Below, one piece after another: positions 9,641-20,300 of a stretch of 64,000 nt of DNA; within the stretch, counting starts at the first letter, position 1; each line of letters starts with the position of its first letter. A program made the position numbers and the translations under genes. Source of the stretch: Spirometra erinaceieuropaei (taxonomy: Eukaryota > Platyhelminthes > Cestoda > Diphyllobothriidea > Diphyllobothriidae); NCBI GenBank assembly GCA_902702965.1, contig CACRXP010000696.1, forward strand, positions 190,547 through 254,546, given 5' to 3'. Under the pieces are notes generated by a model. It searched no databases, was not told where the DNA came from, and saw only the letters and a program-made list of their open reading frames with translations.

Positions 9641-11260
9641 CTTGAAGCAATGTAAATCTCCCGGTTCGAATGAGATCCCAGCAAAGCTGCTCTTTGAGCT
9701 TGCCCGTCAGCTGGCTAAACCACTATCCTTTTTGTGCCAGAAATCGTTTGATGCTGGAATCCTTCCCACAGACTGGAAAATGGCCCACATTACACCCCTT
9801 TACAAAAGCGGTAGCCGTGCTCTTGCGATGAACTACAGACTCGTCAGTCTCACATAAATCTGGTGCAAAGTGGTGGATAAAACCATCAAGAAGGAGTTGA
9901 TGACTTATTTGGAAACCAACAACCTCTTGTCCAATGCGCAATACGGTTTTCGTAGGGAAAGATCATTTTTAACGTACTTGCTATACACAATGCAAAGTTT
10001 ATAAGAGCACCTGATGCAACACACGCTGTGAATGTGGCCTATATTGATTTCCGGAAGGCGTTCGAAAGTTTTCCGCACCAGCGTCTCCTGTACAAGTTGA
10101 GAGTCTTGGGCATCGGCGGCAAAATTCTCAAATCGATCGGGAATTTCCTCGTCGGCCGTCCCCACATTTTCTGCGTAGAATAACAGCAATCAAGGCACAT
10201 ATTCATAGAGAGTGGAGTCCCGCAAGTCTGAGTGCTCGGACCGACCCTCTTTCTCTTGTTCATTAATGATTGTGTAGATGGGTTGGCCTGTGCTAGTGCC
10301 TTGTTTGCGGATGAAATAAAGATCTGGAAAGCCGCCCAGAATGCTGCCAATGAGATAAACTTCCAAGAAAATCTTTGCCGATTGGACGAGTGATTCCGCA
10401 GATGGCTCTTTTCCTTCAATTTGAACAAATGTACCATACTGCGCCTCGAAAATCAGACCCCTAGTACGCGGCAATACCATCTGAACGGAATGCCACTTCC
10501 AGAAGCGGAAACGCAGAAAGATCACGGAGTCTGGATTGCAGACGGCCTAAAGCCTTCTACACAATGTTGTAAGGCGGCTAAGGCCGCAACTTCAATGGTA
10601 TATGTCATCAAGCGGGCATTCGCAGTTTTCGATGAAGACTGCTTCTTCCAAGTCTTCGGCACGTTTGTAAGGCGCATCTCGAATATGCAATTCAGGCCTG
10701 GAGTCCGTGGACGCAGCAGGATTACAGTCTACTCGTAAGGGTGCAGAGGTGAGCCACAAAATTATTAAGAGGTCAAGGTGCACGGCCATACGAGATCCGC
10801 CTAACTAACCTGAATCTCTATCTTCCGAATTATAGGCAGCTGCGCGGAGACTTGATACAAACTTTCCTTATATTGCATGGCTTAGACTGCGCCCTTCGGT
10901 ACGACGGCTTTTTCCAACTCGCCACTACAACTAAACTCCGGAACATCCCTTCAAACTACGTGTGCCCCAAGGTAGAATGAATGTGAGAACGTATTTGTTC
11001 TCCAACCGTGTCGTGGAACCGTGGAATTGCCTGCCCGAGATGATCGTTATGTCTCAATCTGTGGAGACATTTAAGTGTCGGCTTGGCAGTCATATGCTGC
11101 AGCAACAAGTGAACTATGTGGCTTTGTAGCCGTGACCTATGTGAATCAATGTCTGCATTCACTCAATGCTGTAATTTCTTCACATTTTTGCTTATTTTAT
11201 CGATTTTTATGTACAAATCAGGAGTTCACAGGCGTAAGCCTATTTCCCTCAAATACACTG
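9640..11260 (+). pseudogene. CR1-like reverse transcriptase, decayed
   Basis: RT blocks follow in order, with stops and frame changes: PGSNEIPAKLL and TDWKMAHITPLYKSGSR (9640-9857), YLETNNLLSNAQYGFRR (9908-9955), VAYIDFRKAFESFPHQRLL (10035-10090), VLGPTLFLLFIND (10227-10266), LFADEIKIWK where FADD is expected (10303-10332), FNLNKCTILRLE (10418-10453), DHGVWIADGLKPS, and near 11040 a thumb-end block (LPEMIVMSQSVETFK). The second catalytic Asp is replaced by Glu. The 3' end near 11260 carries a short ACTG repeat, a plausible CR1 tail. No endonuclease is attached. Confidence 0.85.
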
Positions 11261-12110
11261 ACTGACTGAAGTCGGCAGCTCGTGGTGCCTTGCTCGAAAT
11301 CTTGGAAAAGGACACTCAGGCTTTTGCTCTGCGATGCTGCACATGACGTCTTTCCCTTTCTTGGAAAAGGTGCTCAGCTATGGTTTTGGTGGCTACCATC
11401 GACCTTAACAAAGCCTTGATGATCACCATATAAGTGTACGGGGAGTTGTTAAGCATCTCGGTGTATCGAAATCCAAGGGGCACAATTTTTCTGAGTGTTG
11501 TGCTCTGGTAGTCTTCAGCGCATATACGATGACCAGATGAATCCCCCAGACTTGAATACAAACAAATTAGACAATCGTTTCTATTAGAGCTGCACAGACC
11601 TGGCCTGGAATACTGTTCATTTTGATTTAGGCTCTGTGCGATGGTGAACCAATAAAAATAGGATCCGTCCAGTATCCTTTCACCAAGAGAATTTTAACTC
11701 TGGAACACCGAAATGAGACATACTGTACACATTATGGACTTAAAGACCTTGGTTCTTTGCAGTTTCACCGATTAAAAAAGGGGAAATTTCTAAAATGTAG
11801 GTAGAAAACTGTCATATTGTTATTTCGTGACCACTTTTAAGCATCTTAAATACCCTCGGCACAACAGTAACCACGAGCTCAAATTTTATCCTCTGACAAG
11901 TGCAGGTAATATTGTGAGCTTTTTTCTGATAACATAATTGCTACCTGGAATAAGTCACCCAGGAACGCAGACATTCCCTAAAACTGTTGTCTATTCAGAA
12001 AAAAGGCTATCACTCTCTTTTTGCATTCAGAACAACTCCTACGATTTCTTGGTACCGGATCCACCGAACTAACCTTCCGTAGTGATGGAAATTCGTTGTC
12101 TTTAGTCTCG
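11261..12110 (+). pseudogene. RT C-terminal relic of a third CR1-like subfamily
   Basis: Between about 11440 and 12060 the + strand encodes broken pieces: VVKHLGVSKS, then RAAQTWPGILFILI where the RP-LEY block is expected, VQYPFTKRILTLEHR, THYGLKDLGSLQFHRLKKGKF and FLHSEQLLRFLG. These match in order the C-terminal part of the ORF2 at 2469-1699. Only the terminal third of ORF2 is left, the usual outcome of 5' truncation. Assignment is by pattern and is weaker than for the neighbouring copies. Confidence 0.55.
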
Positions 12111-12309
12111 CTGCCGGGTCTCAACTCGAGGGGAGGGCTGTTTACTCTGCAGTCCGTCATTCGGCGGATAATTTTTTCAGTCGGTGGAGATCAACTCATC
12201 ATCCATGCACCCTTACCTGTCACAGACCACCAGCCCCATTTGAAGAAATGGGGCGTCACTCGGCTGCCTTCCGAGCCACGACGCTCGACATACTGTCTTC
12301 GTCTTAGAT

Positions 12310-15160
12310 TGCGACTATACATGCGGCAAGCGAACCGCATGAATAAGGAGCCGATACGCACACTTTCCACTTGCGTGGGAGGTGGCAGTTAGGTGCTTGC
12401 AATGGGTAATGTTGATGTGCGGTGAGATGCTGGTAGGGGAGGATGTGATGGTTTGGTGCGGCCATCGGTTGTCGACCGCAGGTTTTCGTGAATACACATG
12501 TGGCCTAATAGACCCACGTGGTAAATAAATGTGCGAGTGCAATGTAGACAGTGGAGGCGTATGCGGCGAGTGTAGATTGGTGCTCCAGGCGCATTGAAGC
12601 GCCGGATGTGATCTCTTAGTCGGCGGGAACACGTCGCGACATCACCATGGAAGAATCATTTGGGTAGCCTCTCGTCGTCTATCCGTACGAGGTGGCCGCT
12701 CCAGCGTAGTTGTATTTGTCTCAGCATAGCGTAGCCGCCGACAATTCCCGTCCGCTCCAGTACGTCCGTGTCTGGGATCCGGTCCTGCCCCCTCAACTTC
12801 AGTATTTGCCGAAGACAACTGAGGCTGAAGTGGTTGAGTCAGCGTGCCTACTTCATGTACACATCCAGGTCACTGCTCCAAATTGCAACGTCGTGAGGAT
12901 GACGGCCTTGCGCATCTTCTGTTCCGTACCGAGATGAAGACCTTTCGTCAGGTCCACAAAGGTAGAGTACAGGTGGCTCCGCATCTCCTGACACTTCTCC
13001 TGAAGTTGACGGGCAGCGAAGATCATATCCGTGGTGCCGCGATGACGACGGAAGCCTCACTGGCTTTCCGGCAGGAGACCCTGTTCCAGATGATTGTTCA
13101 GACGATTGAGGAGGATGCGAGCGAAGATATTCCCGACGATGTTCAGCAGAAAGGTTCCTTGGTGCTTGTCGCAGAGCTGGCTGTTACCTTTCCGTTTATA
13201 GTGATTCACGATTGCGGCGTCCTTGAAATCCTGGGGGACTTCTCTTTGACGCCACATCTCCTGGAAGAGCACCGTCAAATGATCCGTAAGGTGGTGGCCA
13301 CCGTGCTTGTAGATCTCATCAGGGATCGCGTCCGATCTGGGCGCTTTCTCGTTGTAGAACTTTTGCACGACCCTGATGTTTTCGTGGGGAGAGGGCGAGA
13401 GGTCGGGGTCGACATTGGTCTCCAATTGAGGCAGACGGGTGATAGCGGTGTAAGTGATAAACCCATTAGTTGGGCACAGTATGTAGGCTATCCGGGAAAC
13501 GAAGATAGAAGTATCCAAACAGTTACAAACTAGTAAATAAGAACAAAGTCGTCAGCAGGTAAAAATGCACGTGCTAGTTCTTTGTCTCGTTCAGAGTTGT
13601 GTCAAGTTCATTAAAAAGCGTATTGTAACTGATTAAAACAAAACGGACTTAAATGTCGCTACAGCGACGTCGAAGATGGTTAGGGGGCGGTTGAGGACGC
13701 CTCTGAAGTACTAGGCTCGTCGCTGTATATTTTGTGTCTTCTCAGTGAGTAGGATAATACCGTCGGTGCTGAGAAGATGTGCAGTACCTTTGGTCGGCGG
13801 ACCGTAGACGGCTTTGATCGCGGAGAAGAAGTTCTTCCATTCGTTGCGGTCCGCGTGCCCCTGGATCTTCTCGGACTTGCGAGTCCTCCAAGCGTCCTGC
13901 ACCTCGCGCAGCCGCTGTTGTACAGGGCGACCACTGCGGTATACAGGGGCTCCGTTGTCGTCGGTGTGGCGGTCAGCGTAGACTTTCTGCCAGCGGTTCC
14001 TCTCGGCGAGCAGATTGCTGATGGCGACGTCATTGTTATCGAGCCAGTCCTGATGTTGGCGGCGTGCGTGACCGCGGACGGCCAGCGTCGTCGACTGGAC
14101 TGTGTCCCGCCGCTGACACCAGCGGTCCTCCACCGCGGCGTTCTCGTCGGTGGCGGCGACAACGGCTTCCGTACGATTTGTTAGCCGTTAAGTTAGCTCG
14201 TTGCTGAAATGGAGATGGTGAGCAGACAAAGACAACAAGGCAATATTTCCTTTACCTCGGGTCGCCAAACTTAAGGCTGTGGGCGAATCCACAAATTCGA
14301 GATGAAGAGGCGATGGTCGGTCCACCCGTCGTCACCCGCGATCTCCTTTGTCACCAGCGTCCCGTTGGGCCCACCTCCGGACGAGGACATAGCCCAGCTG
14401 GTGCCACTGTCGCGACCGAGGTTGCATCCAGGTTGCCTTCTCTCGCATCGGGAGGCGGAAGTTGTTGTTGGTCAGGATGAGCCTGTGTTCTGCGCAGGTT
14501 CGTAGAAGCAGCAGGCCATTGTAATTAGAGCCGTTGAGACAATGGGTACCCGGCACTCCTCTCCAAGCAGCGTGGTCTGTGCCGACGCGGAGGTTGAAGT
14601 CACCAAGGACTATCAAATTATCCGCCATCGACAGGAGGGCGTGCATGCCCTCGTAAAATTTATCCCTTGCGGCGTGGGGGCCGGCCTCGGGGCAGCGCAG
14701 ACGCCGATGATGGTGGAGAATTTTCCTCCCCGGAGAGACAGTTAAGGGATTATCTGGCGACCGTTTATGCCCTGCGGCAGACTGGGCAGTCGTCCCACGA
14801 TGTCGTCCCGGATGGCAAAGGTGACAACATCGTCCTGTCGTTCTGCCTTGAGGCGACCGCTCCAGAAGAAGGTGTAGCCTGCACCCGCCTCCTCCAGTTA
14901 GCATTGCTCGGAGAACCAGGTCCCGCTGGTTGCAGCGATGTCCGCCTTCAATCCCGCCAGTTCCCAAGCCACCAGCGCCGTCCTCCGTTCCAATTGGTTG
15001 CTCCTCGGATTGTCGAAAATAGAACGAACATTCCAGGCTGCCAGAGGGAGCGGACTCAACCAACCAATCTGGCGAATGGGGCGACAAGGCGGGGGAGGAG
15101 GAAGAGAGAGAGGTTGTTTCGATTTTGATTGTTTCGATCATGTGTTTTGCGTCTGCGACC
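12310..15160 (-). pseudogene. RTE-like retrotransposon with C2H2 zinc-finger tail, core deleted
   Basis: From right to left the element shows an APE endonuclease ([19 protein letters not shown], then [16 protein letters not shown] and [14 protein letters not shown], 15160-14200), a linker (VYADRHTDDNGAPVYRSG, 14133-13711), the first RT blocks (ENIRVVQKFYNEKAPRSDAI and NIVGNIFARILLNRLNNHL, 13518-13060), then STFVDLTK near 12950 joined directly to the RT C-terminus (MRKAVILTTLQFGAVTWMC). The palm with the catalytic YADD is therefore missing. After it comes a block [20 protein letters not shown] (12720-12660) and one C2H2 finger at 12590-12520. Many frameshifts; dead copy. Confidence 0.8.
12500..12600 (-). 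pseudogene. C2H2 zinc-finger tail of the RTE-like element
   Basis: The - strand reads C-L-H-C, RTF, then GLLGHM-C-I-H, i.e. Cys-x2-Cys-x12-His-x3-His. The same arrangement, with two fingers, lies at 55480-55770. The downstream sequence (to 12310) also matches the other copy, so both are 3' ends of one element family. The finger may bind nucleic acid for the RT protein; that is inference. Confidence 0.65.
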
Positions 15161-17173
15161 ACAGTCAGCCTGCAGACAGCGTGGTTCCCCAGCAAGAAAA
15201 GGTGACACTGGGGATGCGCTTCCTAATAAGTTTTGAGGTCGCCTAAAGATATTCATGCAAAGTAATATGAGCAGTTACCATGAACACAAAGTGACGTTGA
15301 AATCAGGTTTCGTGTTAGTAGAGGTCGAAGCTTGTGGTTTTTTGTATCTTTGGCACAGTTAGACGCGGCTCTTGAAAAATTAAGTTGTCCGTTGAAGGGC
15401 GGAAGCAAAAAGTTAAATTATATATGGGCCTGCGTATTAAGATTCTTTGGTAGACCAACATTGTGACACCCATCCAGGACGACTTCGACAAATTTAGTGT
15501 CTCAGCTTCGATGCGAAAGCGTGGAAAGTACGCAAAACTTTAAATCCCCTATTAATTACCTTAGGGTTGTCCTCGGATTTTAAATATGTAAGTACACGGG
15601 TAGTGGAATTACCTGCAACCTTCAAGATGGGACACGCTCAAGCCCGAAGTCAGCCAGTCGTCCACATCACAAGCGTTTTGCACGCATGTTGATGCTATAA
15701 TTATTTTAAGGGTTTCCGACGGAACTCTCGGCTGTCCCCGTTAGGGTATTTTGAGCATGCCGAATTACATTCACTGAAAAAAGGAAACATTTGCAGTTTA
15801 TTCGGAGGCATTATACGACATGCGTGTCGCGAACGACTGTCGTTAACACCGCCTTGGTAATGAAAAAATGAAAATTAAGAATAACGTTTTAAAGCCTACG
15901 GCGAACATCTGTGTTGTGCAAAGCAACTAACAGTCCAACTCCGTTTAATTGGTGCTTCGACTTGGTGACCTCTGTCTTACTTTATAGAGCTCCCAGTTTT
16001 TAATCATCCACGGACGGAAGAAAAGCCGTTTTTTGACCCAAACTTGTTTATTTGAGGTTGGGTTTTTGTGGGCGGCCGTCTAAGTGGCTTATGTCTTCAA
16101 GCGGAAAGTGATCCTCCGGTACGAGAGGACAGCCATGGCCACAGAGATTAGCCAATGCCTAGTTGTAGTTATTTATTATTTGTTTAGAGGAGATATGAAA
16201 TTTGCCAGACCTATTAGACGTATGAACGGCTTATTATAGTCAATAAAAATCATCGACGCCCTGTCCAGGTGAGATGAAAATCTTCGTCCCCCATGGCATT
16301 CAGTTTACCGCTCTGTGCAACAGATGGGGTGCATAAAGGCGAAAGCACTTATCGAGGGGATTGTGAAGCAAAAATTGTAAACAAGTCTAATGAAGTACAA
16401 GATGTTGTTGCCTTTCTGGACCACCATTTTGGAAATTTTATGGAGTATTAAATGTCCCGTTTGCCTGTATTGACACTTACAGGTGAGAGCTCGTTATTGT
16501 AGTACAGGTACCTTGGCGAAACCAAATTGACTGTATTTCATGTCTCTATGCCGTCTCGAAAATGGCGCACATGTTCGTATAAATTTAGGAAATTAGAGGA
16601 CATTAAATCAAAATCTTGCCGAATACGACTCTCACAATTTGATAACTCAAGGGCTGTACTACAAAAAATTCTCTGAACTCACCTGGGACACATTTTTCCT
16701 TAGTTTAGGCATTTCGATTTCCTAGATAATCGTCTCTTAACGGAGACTGTGAGGTAATCTTTCAGATTCTTCCCCATGTCAAAAAACAGTACCTAATAAG
16801 TTACTCTAGGAGTTATTCCTGTCCATCTCCCTAGCTAACAAATATTGTTCGTTAAACACCAACGACCTTGACTTAATCGATTCGAGGCGGTGATTAGGGC
16901 AAGTAATCAATTGACTGTTGCTGTTTTTAAATCATAACCATATACAATACATCGTTGTTAAGTAAAATTTAGTGGTTGGCTGCGTGAAAATCCTTTTCAT
17001 TTCCCCGCAGAAAAAGCGAGATATTCGGGCGACCGAATAAATGTTGGTCTATATCTTACTTTAATATCAGTGAATTGAAGACACCCTACATTTGTCAACT
17101 GGTTGTGTATTGGCAAATGACTGTGAAACGGTGGTTTCCCTAATAAAATGTGAATGGTACGTCATACCGGACA
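15161..17173. other. Intergenic stretch upstream of VPS54
   Basis: No gene, RNA or clear repeat recognised in 2 kb. The VPS54 promoter and 5' untranslated exon(s) may lie here, but I see no diagnostic element. Confidence 0.4.
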
Positions 17174-17352
17174 ATGGAAAAAGCCTGGATTTGCGAAGCT
17201 TGTTTCTCAGTGGTTTCTTCTCAGTCAAGTGGAAGAGCATCATCTCCAATTGTCCAGTCCCAGTTTCGGTCACAACATGAACTCATTGCGCACATAAAAA
17301 CGCATCATCTTTCAAGAAGAATTGAACGAGGCTCGACCGTCTTTATTTGCAC
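17174..17352 (+). CDS. VPS54: VPS54 exon 1 (Cys/His-rich N-terminus)
   Basis: An ATG at 17174 opens MEKAWICEACFSVVSSQ, and the exon ends with FRSQHELIAHIKTHH and STVFIC before a GTAATT donor. The Cys-x2-Cys and the His-rich helix look like a C2H2-type zinc site. Two in-frame stops lie just upstream of 17150. Two bases are left over, which fit the next exon exactly. Linking it to VPS54 rests on phase, strand and my recollection that some invertebrate VPS54 proteins begin with such a module; it could be a separate zinc-finger gene. Confidence 0.55.
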
Positions 17353-20300
17353 GTAATTGACCTTTCAAGATTTCTTTTTTAACTTTTCAGCTTTTGTCTT
17401 GTCTCCTCCAAGCTTATTTTGCAGTACACCCGTTTCTATTTTTAATTCAATTCCCGATAACCTCACACTTCTCGGGACTACCTCCTACAGTTAGCCTTAG
17501 GGCTAATTTTTACTTCACTGAATCTTATCAGCAGCCCCTTTAGGCACGGCCCGTTTGGCAGTCCCATCGCGTGATTCGTGCTAGTGGTGGAAATGTGGCA
17601 GTAAGGCCAGGTTACTCGTGCCGTCGGTGTCCAGTCAGTTAATCAGATTCACCATGGATCACGGCTTATGTGACAGGCCACTCGCTAAATCTAAGCCCTG
17701 ACCCACCTTCCCTTGTCAACCTTTCGATCCCATATGTCAGCCAGATTTTTCGAACTATCCCGTCTGTACTTAGTTCCCATCCATACCCTTTTGGCCGACA
17801 TATCAGCTGCCACCACTTCTCAGCCAAACCTAGGATACTCGGCGGTCACCAATTAGAAATCCTATGTTTCTGTGTGTGGGGAGTCGCAATGCTTACTTCG
17901 ACACTGCCGGCTGCCAATGCTTCAAGTATGGTAACAAATGTTGCGCACATTGCCTTGTTATGTGCACCATTAGTAGAAACGGCTTTTTGCTCTCTCTACC
18001 AGAGTTTATTCTTTTTTTCAACTTGAACTGTACAAAAAGACCACAAACGTTTTTAACCCTCTGCGAATTTGCACAACTTCCTGGTCTCTTGCTTACCTGC
18101 ACTCTTAACGAAGTTTGTCGTATCACTCCAATTAGGCGTCATTTGGTTCACTGACAGTGCCAAATATCAAGTATACTTTTCTCTTGTTCTACCGTCAGAT
18201 CTAACGCGGATTACAGAGTTTCTGAAAACTGGAGTTGGTGCTGGTCTTTTTGTTTATCTCACCAATTTTATTGACTTGGCTTAAGTATGGGCGCCTTTCG
18301 CTGTCTAAGGAACTTCATTCCCTCTGAAGTGGTATTCTAATAAAAGATCAATTTCACAGACATCAATGATCGCCAGGCAGCTCGCTGTTATTCGGTTTCG
18401 CCATATTGTCCGGGGTCTCCGTAGATGGCGGGCTTTTTACTTACGAGAAGTGGACAACTTCATTAACGACCTCATTCTCCCGGTTTTGAAGGTGAAAGAA
18501 GTGCTCTTGAAGTGGCGCCATGTCGCACTGACACTTACTGTATTTTTATCAACCCTGCTTGTGGAGACGGACTCACCTCTGGATCAGTTTATGTGTATGG
18601 TCTGGTGCGTCCTTCAAATGTCGCTGATATCTGAAATGCATTTGGGGCTTCTGTAACTGTCATGCCAAGATTTGTTCAATCCTAAAATGCAGAGCACAGA
18701 TCCTCGTTACACCAATGATTGCAGTGCACGTCCTAAAATCGATCATCTCTGCCATCGTCATACAGTCGAGCCCTTTTATTTGTGATCGTGTATGGTAACA
18801 CTCGCTTTGATACAGCGCTGCTTTTGAGAATATACCTTCGTTCGAGTTCGTAGTCTGCTACTGAGGACGTCTAGGTTTTGATATTATTTTGTGCCGGATC
18901 TGCGAGACAATCAGAAACCATTGTGGAGCGTCCTGTGCCATTGTTAGGGTCCTTAAAACGATCTATGCGCAGTCTGAGCCCCCTCGAAGGCACGTGGCCA
19001 AACCTTCCACGGAGTGTGGTCGGAGCCGTTCTTGCTATCTGTTTCAGTACCGTGCTTGCAGTGGTCGAATAATTGATTTGATTTCCGGTGAGCCATGGTT
19101 TGAATACCAGTGTGAGTCCAAATTCATGTAACACTTGGGTGAGGGTATAAAATTGATTAGCATAGAAAATCTTTCAAAGTCGATCCATGCACGGCAGCTT
19201 GTGGTCTTTCGCCTAGACACAGAAGCATTTCCATAGGCATACGAATGGAAATTGCATCTTCAGATTTACTACCTAATAAAACGATCGTTCTTCTCAAGTG
19301 AGTTTGTACATCGTTCTCTAAAACTCGAGGAATGTTAAGTTTGTCAAAACCAGTAAGATAAAAAACAGATATATTCCAAACGACTAACTAAGAACTAGCC
19401 ATGGCGGTGCATAATGAGGGGTAGTGCGTCAAAAGAGGAGAGCAAAGAAGTATTAATAAATACAAGAAATTAAAGGACTTGTTGATTGTCCCTCATCACT
19501 TGACAAGTCCGGCAGACGTGGGAGTAACCAGTGCTTATGGTGCTTTTTTGTAATTATGGAGGGCGAAGGCAAATTTTTCTTTTGCCCAAAAATGCCCCCT
19601 GGCCCGTACCGGTTGCTTTTAGTAGGTCTAATCTGTTCACAGGAATAAAAGTTACTCCAGTGCCGCAGACAGGAAGCTAGTTATAGTCTCAATGCAATCT
19701 GATTTTTAAAGATTTACTAGAATAGTGCCTTTTTGGACAGTGAGCAAGGACATTACTTTGAAAAATTTTGCTGCCCATTTGACGATGCAATGGACACATT
19801 ACTGTTGATGCTGCCCTTTGTTGTGCTGCAGATGGGCTGCACTCCGAATTTGGTAAACATCAAAACCATCAACCGTAGACATTTTTCGGAAGTGTTTGTT
19901 TGCACTCCGTGGTCTCATAGGAAGTTCATCTCATATATGACCACCCGACCGTCCTTCGTCAGCTTTTCTAGAAATAAGACCCTATCGCAGCAGTAAATGC
20001 TATTCCTGAACAAAGATCCGCGATCGACATACTCCCTAACCAAAACGCCCTCTTATTAGTTTCCTGTATGACAAATGCCCCATCATAACGTCGTGCTAAT
20101 AAGGGTCTAGCTTCTTTACCTCTTCCCTCTTTATGTCCAGGCGAACATGATGATACCGTTCTAGTATCTGTTGGGTTGATGTTGTTATCTTGTCTCCATG
20201 TAGATCGTCTTCGTCCTTCATGTCTATTTATTGACATTGCTCTATCTCTGATAACTCGCTACAGTTTGGTGTTACTAATATTGAAACTTATTCCTAACGA

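Noticed and set aside
16105..16140. TACGAGAGGAC, similar to the rRNA sarcin/ricin loop
   Set aside because: Only about 11 bases match and the flanks do not resemble large-subunit rRNA.
18366..18656. 96-codon frame with helical composition
   Set aside because: No domain, no splice context that fits VPS54, within intron 1.
18889..19140. Repeat-like stretch with GAGCCATGGTTTGAATACCA
   Set aside because: Looks like old interspersed repeat debris, but I found no second copy in the window.
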